The position numbers and the translations under genes are program-made. This document shows, piece by piece, positions 11,165 through 23,110 of a stretch of DNA of 64,000 nucleotides. Source of the stretch: Odobenus rosmarus divergens (Eukaryota > Chordata > Mammalia > Carnivora > Odobenidae); NCBI RefSeq assembly GCF_000321225.1, contig NW_004450276.1, positions 2,766,428-2,830,427 of the forward strand, in the 5' to 3' direction. The notes below the pieces were generated by a model. That model saw nothing but the letters and a program-made list of their open reading frames with translations. It did no database searches and had not been told where the DNA came from. Every line of letters begins with the position of its first letter. The stretch's first letter is position 1.

Positions 11165-11860
11165 TGCTTGAATTTATTCATTCATATGTTAATCAACTAA
11201 TTCAACAAATATGTATCCAGTGCCTAAAATGTGATAGGCTTCATGGTAAGTGGTAGGGACACAAAGATAAGGAAGACCTGGTCTCAGTCATCAGGGACAG
11301 TAGAGGCCACAGGAAAGAGCTATGGTACAGAATCATTATGTAAAGAGCATTACGAAGGAGCCAGAGGGGCAACAGGTGGTAGTTTGGAGTGTGAGGGAAG
11401 GAGACCTGGGTCAAGGGGACACAGTGTCTGGGATTTTAAAGATTTTATTTATTTATTTTCTCAGAAAGAGAGAGAGGGAGGGAGAGAGAGAGAGAGCACA
11501 AGCAGGGGGAGCAGCAGAGGGAGAGGGAGAAGCAGACTCCCCGCTGAGCTGGGAGCCCGATGCGGGACTCGATCCCAGAACCCTGGGATCATGACCTGAG
11601 CCGAAGGCAGACTTTTAACTGACTGAGCCACCCAGGTGTCCCGAGAGTGACGTTTAAGTTGAAATCGAAGGGTAAGCGGGAGGTGGTGGGGAAGGGTGTG
11701 GAGAATGTACCGTGTGGACGGAACAGACAAGGTGAAGGCTCTGAGGTGAGGGGTAAAAATGGATGAATTCATTGTAGGAACTGAAATCAGACCAGTGTGG
11801 CTGGAGGTACATGGGTCTTTCAGGGCCTAACCTTGATAACACATCATATGGTCAGAGAAA
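11165..11860 (-). mobile_element. L2 LINE remnant, split by a SINE
   Basis: Antisense L2: TTCAACAAATATGTATCCAG, GGTAGGGACACAAAGATAAG, and beyond the SINE GGTGAAGGCTCTGAGGTGAG and GACCAGTGTGGCTGGAGG. The two parts join across 11436-11642. Confidence 0.65.
11436..11642 (-). mobile_element. CanSINE inside L2
   Basis: The tail side is TTAAAGATTTTATTTATTTA and the head ends GAGCCACCCAGGTGTCCC. I could not find a convincing target duplication, so the exact ends are uncertain. Confidence 0.88.
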
Positions 11861-13400
11861 CTTTGCAGAAAGGATGGATTCCCTAACTAAAGATTTCCAA
11901 ATTCAACAGGGAAAATAAGAAAATTGTTTTCCTTTCAGATTCTGACTGCTTTCTTCCATATTGTCCATGTTCTGTAAAATGAACTTGACCAAATGCATTA
12001 TTTTCGTTTTTTTTTTTTTCAAGTTTCACTGATGGTTGAGCTTAGGGTACTTGGTTCGAGCCAAGTACATTCCTGGCCATTTTATTTTTTCAGAATCATC
12101 TGTGACATATTAACATATTGGGGAAGCTGAGAGGTTAAAGTCTGATGCTTTAAACTGGTTGTAGAATAAATTCTGTGGTAAAGATGATGTTACATTTACA
12201 GTACAAATGTTAATAAAAGGATTCATTAGAAATCCTTGTAAAAAAAGATACTGCTATAAAGTTGTGTGGGCGTCTACCCTCTGACCCTGGAAACTCTCAT
12301 GCTCAAACTTTAGTCAAAACACGGTCTTTGATTTTTCCTGATTGTATCCCAGAAAATGTGAGCTACCAAGATGTTCTCTTATTCTGTCTGCACTAGGTGA
12401 TTGTGTTTGCCAGAGGCTTGGAAATGAATCGTTGGCCTGGTCTAGGAAGGATCTCTTTAAAAGCAAACCATAGAATAATATTAGAGTGTATTGTTTGATG
12501 ACTGTCAGTGGTGGGCAAGTCCGTGTGCTCCGAAACAAGGAGACTGCCAGTGCCATCAGCCTGAGTCCCAGGTGCTGGGCGATTCGTGGAATGACACCAC
12601 TCCCTCCCCACCCCCTCATCTACATGTGGTGGCAGAACATCTGTGTCAGCAGCTCATTTATCAGCAACCAGCACCATTCGCACTGATAATGTCTGCAATT
12701 AGAGCCAATTAGTCCTGATTGAAAGTGAGGGATCAAAGGTGTTATGTAATTTGAGAGAGGAGAAACAACATCTGGAGTCCTGTCATCTTGGTGGGAGAGA
12801 CGGGAATGAAATTCTGGGGAAGAGTAAATGCGAGCTTCTGTAAACAACAAGTTGTGGGGTGATTTCTTCAGGGATTGAGTTCCACGTAACTTTAGAGCTG
12901 CTTAACCGCTCTAGCTAGCATGTATTGAGTGCCGCAAGGATTGGGCTCAATGTTGACGTGTGCGAACTTGCCGAAAGCTCACCACAGTCCTATGAGAGGG
13001 GATATTATCTTTGTCCCTTTACCTTTGGAGGTCCACAAACAGGGAGGGACTGCAGAAGTCAAGCACGCATACAGTGCCCAAGGATGAAGCTGACGCCAGC
13101 ACTGCTGAGGCGCGTGATGCTGGCCGTTACTCCCGGTGTCTAGCTTCTGCCCCTCATCTCTGTGCTACACCACATTTCCAGCTCACCAACAGCAACACCG
13201 GGGATGAAGGACCCTGAAAGTTTCATGAACAGTAGGAAGAAGGGCTAGCTTAATATAACAGGTCAAGGTGCTCATCCATGTGATGTATCAAGGATGAGCT
13301 TCTTGGCTATCCCCTGATATTTCCTGCTATTTGCTAACTGATGCCTGAAATTCCAAAGCCTGAAACATTAGGCTCTAATCCTGTCAGAGCATGTCCCCCC
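11861..13400. other. Mostly unique DNA; weak MIR-like stretch near 12905-13110
   Basis: From 12905 the order GTATTGAGTGCCGCAAGGAT, CAGTCCTATGAGAGGGGATA, GGTCCACAAACAGGGAG resembles an antisense MIR, poorly kept. Overlapping frames at 12314-12712 lack any family signature. No gene is supported. Confidence 0.35.
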
Positions 13401-13405
13401 TTTCC

Positions 13406-13979
13406 TGTTAAAATGCAGGAAGGCTAGATCTTTAAGCTCTAAATAAGTAGTGGCATTTGTATAATATGAATGAGAGGCAAGCGATCTGGTCTTCCCAGGA
13501 CATGGGCGCATTGTGAGGCCACTGAATGGAAGAGACTACAGCAAGAAAGAGAGGGGGAACACAGGGTGGTGATGAGGGAGCAGAAGGCTCGCTGAGGATA
13601 AAGCACAAGCTGACGCCCTGCAAACCTGCCCCCTCCCCCACTCCTGGATGGGATCTGTGTGACGTTCCTCCAGGAAGTTCCCAACTAACTTCAAGTTAAT
13701 GCCTTTCTAGAGCGAAAAACAACCTTAACTTGACAATGGCAAGTCCACCAGTATCCTGTGAGTCTTCAACATTTGAAAATCCTTTTGAAACCTCCCTTTT
13801 CCTTACCTCCCCCAACTCCCATAGTATATAATCAGCCACCCCTCACAACCCCGGGGCAGCAGCTCTTTCTGCCCATAGGCTGTGTCCCTGTGCTTTAATA
13901 AAACCACCTTTTTGCACCAAAAATGTCTCAAGAATTCTTTCTTGGCCGTCAGCTCAGGACCCCACCCCACCGAACCTCA
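13406..13979 (+). mobile_element. Solo LTR of a class I (ERV1-like) endogenous retrovirus
   Basis: Promoter-like parts in LTR order: a TATA-type AGTATATAATC near 13824, a CTGTGCTTTAATAAAACCACC polyadenylation region near 13890, and a downstream GAATTCTTTCTTGG-type U5. There is no coding sequence on either side. The proposed ends (TG at 13406, CA near 13979) are estimates and no target duplication was found. The same polyadenylation block recurs at 35384-35470. Confidence 0.65.
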
Positions 13980-13984
13980 TGTGT

Positions 13985-14935
13985 AGTCCAAAACCACATA
14001 AGGTTGGCGCATTTATTTAGACTATAATGTGAGTGGTGTCCCCAGAAGTACCCAACACTGTGGTGGGCACACACACATGTGTATGTATGTGTGTGTGTGT
14101 GTAACTGAAGATGAACTGAGGACATATTTTGCTTCTTCGTCAAATACTTCTTACAGCAGTTTCCAAGGCATTTTTAAACTTTAAAATGTGCCCTTCTATT
14201 ACACTGGGCTGAGTTTAAGGAGGTTTCTGCAACCTAAACTGGCCCATTTAGTTCCTAAAGTCCAAGAGACTCAACAAATTGTCCACACGACCGCAGAGAA
14301 TGTATGGGACATCGACACTCGGGTGTTATCCCATTCTGGTTAAAAAATGAAAATTAACAAACCATCAACCTCAGTAGTTCATAAATAATTCATTAAGCTT
14401 TAATTGTAATGGGAAATTTTGCAAAATTTGCCTAATGTCGAAGTTATAAAAAATTAGTCTTTTAAAAATTGTTCCTATAGGCAACCTGCTTTGAATTATT
14501 ACTAAGGAGTAAAAACAAGGGCTGTGTTAGGGCAGATGATAGAAACCGAAAGCTGCATGTAGTTTTTCTAGCAAGCATTCCCAGAGGGGCCCTGGTGGCT
14601 AGGTACATGTTTTTGATTAAATTCACTGTTTCTTCTATTGTGGCTACAATGCCTGGGCCGGTGACCAAATGTGCTCCTTTCATGGGGATTTGTGCATTAA
14701 AAAATCACAGAGAGGTGCTCTCTGAAAATGTCATATTATATGAATGTTTTATAATATTTTGTGAATGCTGACCATTTTGGGTAAGGTTTTTGAACTTCAA
14801 GATAATTACACCCAGTATACTCAGTATGGGCATCCAGAGGTTAGCAGGATGGAAAGTACATTGTAGTCACCCATTCCCGAAGGTTCCTTCTCCTTGTGGT
14901 ATGTGTGCAATGCCCCTTTACTGAGCTTGATTTTA
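13985..14935. other. No gene recognised; contains a CA/TG simple repeat
   Basis: At 14068-14102 a CACACACACATG stretch is followed by GTATGTATGTGTGTGTG, so the two halves can pair with each other. The remainder is AT-rich with no recognised family. Confidence 0.5.
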
Positions 14936-14939
14936 CTGA

Positions 14940-15178
14940 CAAGTGTATATTGGAGCCAAACTGCCTGGGCTGGAGTCCTGGCTCCATCATTCCTTAACTG
15001 CTCAACTTCGGCAACTGGTTTAGCCTCTGTGTCTCAGTTTGCTTTTCGAATAGAAAGAGAATGATACTGATACTTTCCTTGTCAAATTGTTGTGAAAATT
15101 AAATAAGAGAATACATATACAATGGGCTTGGAATTGTGTGGCTCATAATAAATTCTTAAGAAATATTTATTACGCTTG
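14940..15178 (+). mobile_element. MIR SINE
   Basis: A nearly full-length order of MIR landmarks: CTGCCTGGGCTGGAGTCCTG, CTCAACTTCGGCAACTGG, TGTGTCTCAGTTTGC, GTGAAAATTAAATAAGAG, and AATAAATTCTTAAGAAATA at the end. Confidence 0.8.
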
Positions 15179-15309
15179 CCCTTTCCAATTTTCTTTTCCT
15201 AAACTTTCCCCTCAATCTTTCCTCCATCATTCTTACATCAAACATGTTCCTGACACCTTATGACATTTCCTATTTCATCTTTGAGATTCCTTCCAACTCT
15301 GAGTTTAAG

Positions 15310-15990
15310 ATTCTAGGATTCTTTGACATGTCAGGCATTGCAGTAGGTGTGTTGGGGAGTACAGATGAAGAGATGTGGTCTCTGCTCTCAGCTTACCGCC
15401 CTACAGAGGAGAGAGGACAGTTTCAGATAATCGACGCAGTAGGCAGAATGTGATACATGCTCTTACATATGTATCAAGTGCATTGGTGATACAGGAAGAG
15501 GGAGGGAAGAAAAATTTCAGTTGGAGAATGAAATATGATTTGGGATAGCTTTTCAGCCATCTTGGCTTTTGCATTTGATCTCTTTTTGAGATTTTATTTA
15601 TTTATTTTGGAGAGAGAATGTGAACAGGAGGAGGGGAAATGGGAAAGGGGTAGAGAGAATGTCAAGCAGACTCCCTGCTGAGCAGGGAGCCCGGCACAGG
15701 GCTCAACATGGGGCTCCATCTCACGACCCTGAGATCACGACCTGATCCGAAACTAAGAGTCAGACGCTCAATAACTGAGCCACCCAGGCGCCTCTGCATT
15801 GCATCTTGAATGAGGACCTTTGAAGGTTTGGGAATAGGTGAGCAAAGGCTCAGAGGCTGGAAAGTGAGGAATGAGTCTGGAGAACTTGAGTAAGTCTATG
15901 GAACTGGAACCTAGATATCATGCCTGGCAATTGCAGCCTAGGAATTCCTGATTCCTAAAGAACTAGCAGGACATGCTAAGACTGGATTTT
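15310..15990 (-). mobile_element. L2 LINE remnant, split by a SINE
   Basis: Left part: CAGGCATTGCAGTAGGTG, GTGGTCTCTGCTCTCAGC. Right part, after the SINE: GAATAGGTGAGCAAAGGCTC and GAACTTGAGTAAGTC. Both fit antisense L2 3'-end sequence. It is diverged. Confidence 0.5.
15583..15793 (-). mobile_element. CanSINE, older body type
   Basis: The body reads CACGACCTGATCCGAAACTA with CATGGGGCTCCATCTCACGA, unlike the younger copies, and the head ends GAGCCACCCAGGCGCC. The flanks TTTGCATTTGATCT and CTGCATTGCATCTT are an imperfect target duplication. Confidence 0.85.
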
Positions 15991-16329
15991 GTTTTACGGA
16001 TAATAAGAAGCGCTTGAAAGTTTGAAACAAGTAGGGCCAAAATCAGTCCTTATATCTTCTTTCTTTCTGTTCTGTTCCTTCTTTCTCTTTGTCACTGATT
16101 AAAGGACTGCTTTTCATTAAAACAATTGGTCAACCCTACCTACCCTTTCCCTTTGCCTCACATTAAACTTGCTATGAATCCCTCTGGAGAAGGAGTACTG
16201 TGTGTTCTGTTAAGGTGATTTAGTCTCCCCTGGGAGCTTAACTTACATTTACATATTCTAAATGGCAGATGCAAAGAGAACATTCTTTATAATATATATT
16301 CTAATGACTTGAGCTTCATCAGTGATGAC

Positions 16330-16541
16330 TTTTTTTTTTTAAAGATTTTATTTATTAATTTGAGAGAGAGAGAGAGAGAGCGTGAGCCTGAGCACAGGAG
16401 TCGTGGGGGAGGGTTAGAGGGAGAGGGAGAAGCAGACTCCCTGCTGAGCAGGGAGCCTGACTCAGGCCTCGATCCCAGGACCCTGAGATCATGACCTGAG
16501 CCGAAGGCAAACGCCCACCGACTGAGCCACCCAAGGGCCCC
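16330..16541 (-). mobile_element. CanSINE
   Basis: The tail side is TTTTTTTTTAAAGATTTT and the head ends GAGCCACCCAAGGGCCCC. A short duplication TCAGTGAT is at 16319-16326 and 16542-16549. Confidence 0.88.
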
Positions 16542-16879
16542 TCAGTGATTAGTTTTGAATAGAAACATTGTAGATTAAATTTGCCTTGAGTCAAATATTG
16601 ATAACCCAAAGTAATTAGTGGATGTTGACTTATAGCAGCCTAAAATAGGCATTTTCTTTTGAAAGGGTGCTCCCTTTTTGAGTACTTGCATTATAAATCT
16701 GTAATAAGCACAACTTCAAGGTAATGTATGGAAAAAATTTGTGTTCTGAACACAAAACAGTGTGATTTTCTATTGAGACTAATGTACTTCCATGTAAATT
16801 TGCTTCTTCAGTCAGTATTACAGTTTCGTATAAGAAATATACAATTTTGAGTTGCATGTTATGAGTAGGACTCTACTTA

Positions 16880-17275
16880 ATGCCCCCAAATTTAGCTACA
16901 TTCTGTTAAAGTAATAAACAAGGAGACCATTAGACCGAGGTGACTCTGACACCTTGGAGGCCTATGTAAGCAAACTGAAACCTAAGCCAGAGTCAATGAA
17001 CTTGAATTTGAGAAAACAAAACTTAAGAACATCTAATCACAGACAGCCAACTAGGTTTTCCCCAATAAAGCAGCCAATGAAGCTATAGCTAATCAAATAA
17101 TTGCTTTGCTTTGTTTCTGCATCTGCCCCATAAGAGACTTCTTCTTAGCTTCTGTCCTCAGAAAGTTCCTAACCACTTTCAGCTTGGTGCTACTTGATTT
17201 AAATGAATGTTTGCTCAAATAAACTCTTATAAATTTTAAGGTACCTCAGTTTCTGTGTTTTGTAAGCTCAGAAAG
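16880..17275 (+). mobile_element. Solo LTR of an old endogenous retrovirus
   Basis: LTR-like order: AACCTAAGCCAGAGTCAATG, AATCACAGACAGCCAACTAG, GCTTCTGTCCTCAGAAAGTT, CTTTCAGCTTGGTGCTAC, and a polyadenylation block GCTCAAATAAACTCTTAT. No internal retroviral sequence flanks it. The subfamily was not resolved. Confidence 0.55.
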
Positions 17276-17317
17276 GAAGAACCAGCTTTCCCCCGTGCCA
17301 TGTTTTTGTCTCCACAG

Positions 17318-17495
17318 CAAGTTACATAACCTCTCTGAGTCTGTTTCCTCATCTGTAAAGGAATAATTATAAAAGTAATTACCTCATAGAAATGTTGTGA
17401 TTATTAAATTGTGTATACACAGCTGTTTGAATATGTTTGACATGTAGCAAGTTCCATGTTTCAGTGAATGTACTATTTTATCAATAAGGATGAAG
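17318..17495 (+). mobile_element. MIR SINE, 3' two thirds
   Basis: CAAGTTACATAACCTCTCTGA, GTTTCCTCATCTGTAAAGG, ATTACCTCATAGAAATGTTG and GTAGCAAGTTC follow the MIR consensus order. Confidence 0.75.
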
Positions 17496-17738
17496 AGGTT
17501 TTCTTTACTTGGTAAATTTTCTTCGTTTATTATGCCAGGACAATCTTTTTATTTTTTTTCTTAAGTCTAATTTTATTATCTTAGAGCAGTTTTAGATTCA
17601 TAGCAAAGGTGAGCAGAAGTATAGAGAGGGTCCCCAACGCCCCTTTCCCATACATGCACAGCCTCCTCCACTATCAGCATATACCACCAATGTGATATAT
17701 TTGCTACAGTTGATGAACCCACATTGATGGGATTTTTA

Positions 17739-18050
17739 GGGCATTGAAAATACTCTATATGATACTATAATGGTGGATACATATCATCATATACTTGTCT
17801 GAACCCTTAGAATATACAACACCAAGAATGAACCCTAATGCAACCTATGCACTTTGGGTGATAGTGATGTGTTAATGTAGGTTTATCGGTTGTAACAAAT
17901 GTGCCATTCTGGTGGGGGATGTTAACAGTGGGGGAGGTTGTGCATATGTAGGGGCAGGGGTATATGGGAAATCTGTGTATTTTCCTCTCAATTTTGCTAT
18001 GAACCTAAAAGTGCTCTAAAAAAATAAAGTTAATTAAAAAAGAATCCTCT
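17739..18050 (+). mobile_element. Inverted L1 3'-end segment inside the antisense L1
   Basis: It starts GATTTTTAGGGCATTG, the exact complement of the CCCTAAAAATC sequence expected at the right-hand junction. It runs through GGTGGATACATATCATCATA to GGGTATATGGGAAATCTGTG and GCTCTAAAAAAATAAAGTTA. The part after about 17870 repeats, in opposite orientation, the 3' UTR already present at 17570-17738, giving arms that can pair. Confidence 0.8.
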
Positions 18051-18251
18051 GAGCTCTACCTTTTCATCTTTTCCTTCTCAATCTCTGGCAACCACTGATC
18101 TATTTACTATCTCCATAGTTTTGCTTTTTCCAGGCAATATGGTTGGACTAATACAATCTGTATGATTTTCAGATTACCTTCTTTTACCCAGTAACATGTA
18201 TTTTTGGTTCCTCCATATCTTTTCACGGCTTGATAGCTCATTTTCTTTTTT

Positions 18252-18438
18252 CTTTTCTTTTATTTATTTATTTTTAAGAGATTTTATTTATTCATTTGAG
18301 AGAGAGAAAGCCAGAGCACAAGTGGAGGAGAGGGAGAGGGAGAAGCAGACTCCCCGCTGAGCAGGGAACCCAACTCGGGGCTGGATAAAGACCTGAGCTA
18401 AAGGCAGACCCTTAACCAACTGAGCCACCCAGGCGCCC
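18252..18438 (-). mobile_element. CanSINE inside L1
   Basis: The body lacks part of the usual ATCATGACC segment (GGGGCTGGATAAAGACCTGA). The head ends GAGCCACCCAGGCGCC. The flanks CTCATTTTCTTTTT and CTCATTTCTTTTT are the target duplication. Confidence 0.88.
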
Positions 18439-19214
18439 CTCATTTCTTTTTAGTACTGAATAGTAAATTCAATTATATGGATGTCCCACAGTTTATTAAT
18501 TCATTCATTATTAAGGACATCTTGGTTGCTTCCAAGTTTTTGGCAATTATGAATAAAGCTGCTGTAAACATCCGTGTGCAGGCTTTTGTGTGGATATAAG
18601 CTTTTAATTCATTTGGGTAAATAGTAAGGTGTATAATTCGTGGATTACATTGTAAGAGAATATTTAGTTTTATTGGAAACTGTCAAATTGTCTTCCAAAG
18701 TGGGTGTACCATTTTGTACTCAAACTAGCAATGAATACAAGTTCCTGTTGCTCCACATCCTTGTCAGCCTTTGGTGGTGTCAGTGTTTTGGATTTTGGTC
18801 ATTCTAATAGGTATACAGTGGTGTGTCATTGTTGCTTAATTTGAAATTTCCTAATGATGTATGATGTTGAGCATCTGTTCATATGATGATTTGCCATCTA
18901 TATATCTTCTTCGGTAAGAAGAAAGTTCCTTTGTGCATTTTTTAATTGGTTTGTTTGTTTTCTTATTGTTGAGTTTTATGGGTTCTTTGTATATTTTGGA
19001 TAGCAGTCTTTTATCAAAAATGTCTTGCAAATATTTCTCTCAGTCTGTATCTTGTCTTCTCATTCTCTTGACCTAGGTCAATAATTCAAATTTTAAAAAA
19101 ATTTGAATTAGAAAACAATGTCTTAACTAGAAACTTATAACAGAGTGAGGAGAAATAACATTGGAGCAGCTAAGGATTGTGGGTCTTTTTTCCCCCCAGT
19201 GTAAAATACTGTGG

Positions 19215-20285
19215 CTAGATTGTTTTTCTAGTCTTTTAAAGAACATTTTCATTTTAAAATAATTTCAGATGCACAGAATTGCAAAATTAGCACAGGGAGT
19301 TCTCTTTTTACTTTTCCCCTTGCTTCCCTTAATGTTAATGTCTTACATAACCATGGTACACGATTACAACTAAGAAATTAATGTGGGAACAACACTCCTA
19401 GCTAAACTACAGGCTATTAGGATTTGACCAGCTTTCCACTAACGTCCTCTTCTTTTCCAGGATCCAACACAGCATATCATGTTGTATTTAGTTGTCATGT
19501 CTCCTAGGTTTCCTTTACTCTTTTGTGGTTTCTCTGTCTCTCCTTGTTTTTCAAGACTAACACTTTTGAGAGTGCCAGGTGAATATTTTGTAGAGTATCT
19601 TTCAATTTGTGTCTGTCTGATGAAATCTCATGATTAACTGGACTGGAATTATGGAGTTCTGGGAAGAATACCACAGAAGTAACTTGCCTTTCTCATCTTG
19701 ACATATTAATGGGTACGTGATATCAACATGACTCATACTGATGGTGTTAACCTTGATCATTTGGTTAAGGTGGTATCTGCCAGGTTTCTCTCCTGTAAAG
19801 TTATAATTTTTCCCATTCCATGTTCTATTCATTAGAAGCCAGTCACTAAATCCAGACCATATTCAAAAAAGGACAATTAAGCTCCACCTCCCAGAACCAC
19901 AGTAATTAATAGGCACCCCAATAATTACTAAATATTATGGGCAATACTTTGAGGCTATGCTAATATCCTATTTATTTTTAAAGTTCTGACCACTAATTTA
20001 AGCATCCATCAGTGGAATTTCCCTGTGGCAATAATAACTACTGTAAAATTTTAATGATTTTCTATTTCTCTCATTTTTTTCTTTTTTAAAAATTTTATTT
20101 ATTTATTTGAGAGAGAGAGAGCATGCACAAGCAGGGGGAGCAGCAGAGGGAGAGGAAGAAGCAGGCTCCCCTCTGAGCAGGGAGCCCGATGCAGGGCTCA
20201 ATCCCAGGACCCTGAGATCATGACCTGAGCTGAAAGCAGACACTTAACCGACCTAGCCACCCAGGCACCCCAGGATTTCTCTTAT
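19215..20285 (-). mobile_element. Old L1 (L1ME-like) 3' UTR
   Basis: Antisense markers: ATTTCAGATGCACAGAATTG, CATAACCATGGTACACGATT, GTTGTATTTAGTTGTCATGT, AATACCACAGAAGTAACTTG, TTGGTTAAGGTGGTATCTGC, and TTAAGCATCCATCAGTGGAA. It continues on both sides of the SINE at 20083. Confidence 0.75.
20083..20271 (-). mobile_element. CanSINE inside old L1
   Basis: The tail side is TTTTTTAAAAATTTTATTTA and the head ends CCTAGCCACCCAGGCACCCC. The imperfect flanks (GATTTTCTATTTCTCT and GGATTTCTCTTATT) agree with the host L1 resuming on the right. Confidence 0.88.
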
Positions 20286-22090
20286 TAGCCCACCCTAAGA
20301 CACTTTTGCTTATTAAGGCAGGCACTGCTTCAGAGGTATGGGGAAGGATTTCCTTCAGACCAAAATATAATTCTCACTTGACCAATGGTACCTGACATCA
20401 CCTCTGTGTGGGTGGAAGAAAACCCTTTATTCCAAGCATCATCTAAAACGCACACAACCTGCCCCACATTGACCCCCTTTTCCGTTTCACCAACTAGCTC
20501 AGACCTGCACTTTGACATCCTGATTAGGACCAACTCTGCCATCTGTTTGCGCTGTCTTCTCAGCTGCTCCTGGGGGGACTGGTAACATACCTCCCTCCTA
20601 CTAGGAGCCCTGTTTGACTTGACTGTGAGAATAGCCGCTGTTGAGCCAGGCCTAGATTCCCTGCCTGGCTGGTCTTCTTTGCCACAAAACCGATGCCTGG
20701 CTCTGAAAGGCTGGGCCTGTGACAGTCGACAGTCACAAACGTGGCTTGAAAGTTAAAACTGAGCATAGAGAAAACCAGATCCTGGTGGAGTCAGCAAATT
20801 AGCATATTCCGAGTCAGTTTCACTTAAACTAATTAAGTTTCCCTTTGCTCACCACCCTTTGTTGAATTTTCTCAAGCTTTTTATGATTCAATGAAACACA
20901 AGCTTGTGGATTTCTTTGTATATTGCTTAATAGATCAGCATGTCAGCAAATAACTTCTTTGCAGGGAGTTGGTGAAATGCAGGGGTGACTGACAATTGCT
21001 CAATGCCTAGAAAAAACACATCACCAAATAGGGCAGGTGGGAAAGGAGTACAGTTACATGAAAGCTTAATCTGCAATTCTAGGTTTTAAAGCACAGTGGA
21101 TTAATATAAAAATGGAGAGTGTTCCTATTGATTTCTGAGAAAAAAATATATCAGGCTATTCCTTTTATGTGGTTTATTCATTAACCATTGACAAAGACAC
21201 CATTTCACCATACTTTGGCTTTTCTTATCTTCATCAGAGACAGAAATTGATTTTTTTTTTTTATTTGGGTCTGTCAAATCTGAATGTTGAAAATAGCTAG
21301 CAAATAAGCTACAAAATTTACAGTGCGAATGTGTGCCTTTTGCTGTTTGGCATAATAAGAGTTGAGATTTTAGAAAGAGGCTCTGTGGATAAGGCCTGAG
21401 TAAGAGGAAGAAGTCATTAAAGTTACGAAGCCTTAGTACTTTTAAAGAAAATTGAATTTTAGGGAAGAAAAATCTGGTGGTATTTGTTACAGGGTTGATT
21501 GTTCCTAGCTGGTCTATGTTCAAATATTGAGCATCTTCCATGTGTGGGAATGATAGTGATGGCAATGGCAATCCATAAGGTAGGTTTCCATGTGGGATTC
21601 ACGTAGGGCTTTAGTGATAGGATTTGTGCAGAGCCTGAGAGCCTGCCTGCATCATCCTGCTCCTAGAGCATTCAGCGATGTCCGCAGTTTCTCCCATTAG
21701 AATGACATTTATATTTTTGCATCATCATTTGGATTTCTGAATGACCCTGTTATCAGGACAGAGAAATATCTTAAACATTAATAGGTATCAATACTCTAGA
21801 TTAATTGCTTCCCTCCCCACAGTGAGAAAAACCCACTAAAATAGAATGTGTGTGTGCTGGGTAGTGGACAGTGATTAAAAAGATGGGAATAGTTCTGCTG
21901 AAGGTGGAAGGAGGAGCAAAAATAAATATGCTGAACATTCTAGAGCAAGAGCTCATGCTGTGGCTCTGGAAGATTCAGATATTCAGGGGGTGATGAATGA
22001 AAAATAGGTCTTTGGATCATATCAGCACATGTTTGCATTTTTCTTTTCTTTTTTTGTTAACCACTAGCCATACTTGGTGTTTATGCTGTT
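20286..22090. other. Unique DNA, no gene recognised
   Basis: 20330-20830 is somewhat richer in G and C than its surroundings and has open frames on both strands without a family signature. The 148-codon antisense frame at 21125-21571 has a low-complexity, AT-driven composition and no recognisable domain. I see no repeat family. Confidence 0.4.
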
Positions 22091-22111
22091 TAAAATGCAA
22101 TTTAATAAAAA

Positions 22112-22291
22112 GGGGGCACCTGCATGGCTCAGTTGGTTAAGCGTCCAACTCTTGATTTTGGCTCAGGTTGTGATCTCAAGGTCCTGAGATCGAGCCCCTA
22201 ATTGGGCTCTGTGCTGGGTGTGGAGACTGCTTAAGATTCTCTCCCTCTCCTCTGCCCACTCCCCTCAACTCCCCTGCTAGGACATGCTCTC

Positions 22292-22330
<39 letters not shown>
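22112..22330 (+). mobile_element. CanSINE, older subfamily, with a long AAAT tail
   Basis: The head GGGGCACCTGCATGGCTCAG and the body AACTCTTGATTTTGGCTCAG mark the older type. The tail is about ten AAAT units (22293-22330). The duplication AAAATGCAATT is at 22092-22102 and 22329-22339. Confidence 0.92.
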
Positions 22331-22716
22331 AATGCAATTAATATGATTGAAAGCATAGTGATAGCAGGAGAAACCATTTCACCCAGACACAGATTCCTGT
22401 TCTGCATAAATTCCAGGCGATTCCAAGAATTTGTATCCAATTCTATAATATTGTAAGCACTATCCTGTTATTTAAAAAACTTCAAAGCTGTAGTCAAAAC
22501 ACAGCTAAAATATCCTATTAAGTATGTTTTCTTTCAAAGGAATCAACCGATAAAATCGGAAACAGCCATTAACTTTAGGTAATCATCTGTGTCTGAGAGT
22601 TCAATGCTCCAAGAACTACAAAGAACATTTGCTGACAAGGTCATGCAAAAAGGTTCCCTGTTTTGATTTGACATTCAGAAACATTCCATTAGACAGTGGC
22701 GCCAACTTGAGTTTTT

Positions 22717-22916
22717 TTTTTTTTTAAGATTTTATTTATTTATTTGACAGAGACAGAAATAGCAAGAGCAAGAGCACAAGCAGGGGGAGTGGGAGAGGGA
22801 GAAGCAGGTTTCCCGCAACGGGACAGGGAGCCCAATGCGGGGCTCGATCCCGGGACACTGGGATCATGCCCTGAGCCGAAGGCAGAAGCTTAACGACTGA
22901 GCCACCCAGGCGCCCT
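22717..22916 (-). mobile_element. Young CanSINE with perfect 16-bp duplication
   Basis: GCCAACTTGAGTTTTT is identical at 22701-22716 and 22917-22932. The body AGGTTTCCCGCAACGGGACA is close to the young arctoid subfamily. A perfect duplication and a clean T run imply recent insertion. Confidence 0.95.
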
Positions 22917-22936
22917 GCCAACTTGAGTTTTTATCT

Positions 22937-23110
22937 TTACAGTGATTCCTCCTTATCCCCAGGGCAAGTTCCAAGACACCCTCCTCCCTCCCACCACCAC
23001 CCCATGGATGCCTAAAAACTCAGATAGTACCCAACCCTATATATACTTTTTTTTCCTATATATACATACCTATGATAAATTTAATTTATAAATTAGGCAC
23101 AGTAAGAGAT
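22937..23110. mobile_element. Tigger/MER2-type mariner DNA transposon remnant
   Basis: GATTCCTCCTTATCCCCAGG, TGGATGCCTAAAAACTCAGA, AACCCTATATATAC, CCTATATATACATACCTATG and AATTTATAAATTAGGCACAG occur in the order of Tigger-family ends. The interior and far end are lost or too diverged. Confidence 0.65.

Larger units (their letters stand above)
17555..19075 (-). mobile_element. Old L1 (L1M group), rearranged at its 3' end
   Basis: The antisense 3' UTR at 17570-17738 stops at CATTGATGG. Antisense ORF2 sequence resumes at ATCCTCTGAGCTCTACC (from about 18051) and continues to TTCTCATTCTCTTGACC. The missing middle is present between them but inverted (17739-18050). A CanSINE interrupts the element at 18252-18438. 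Many stops are present and it is inactive. Confidence 0.8.

Noticed and set aside
21125..21571. 148-codon antisense frame
   Set aside because: The composition is driven by AT-rich sequence, with Lys, Phe and Ser runs and no domain or splice support.
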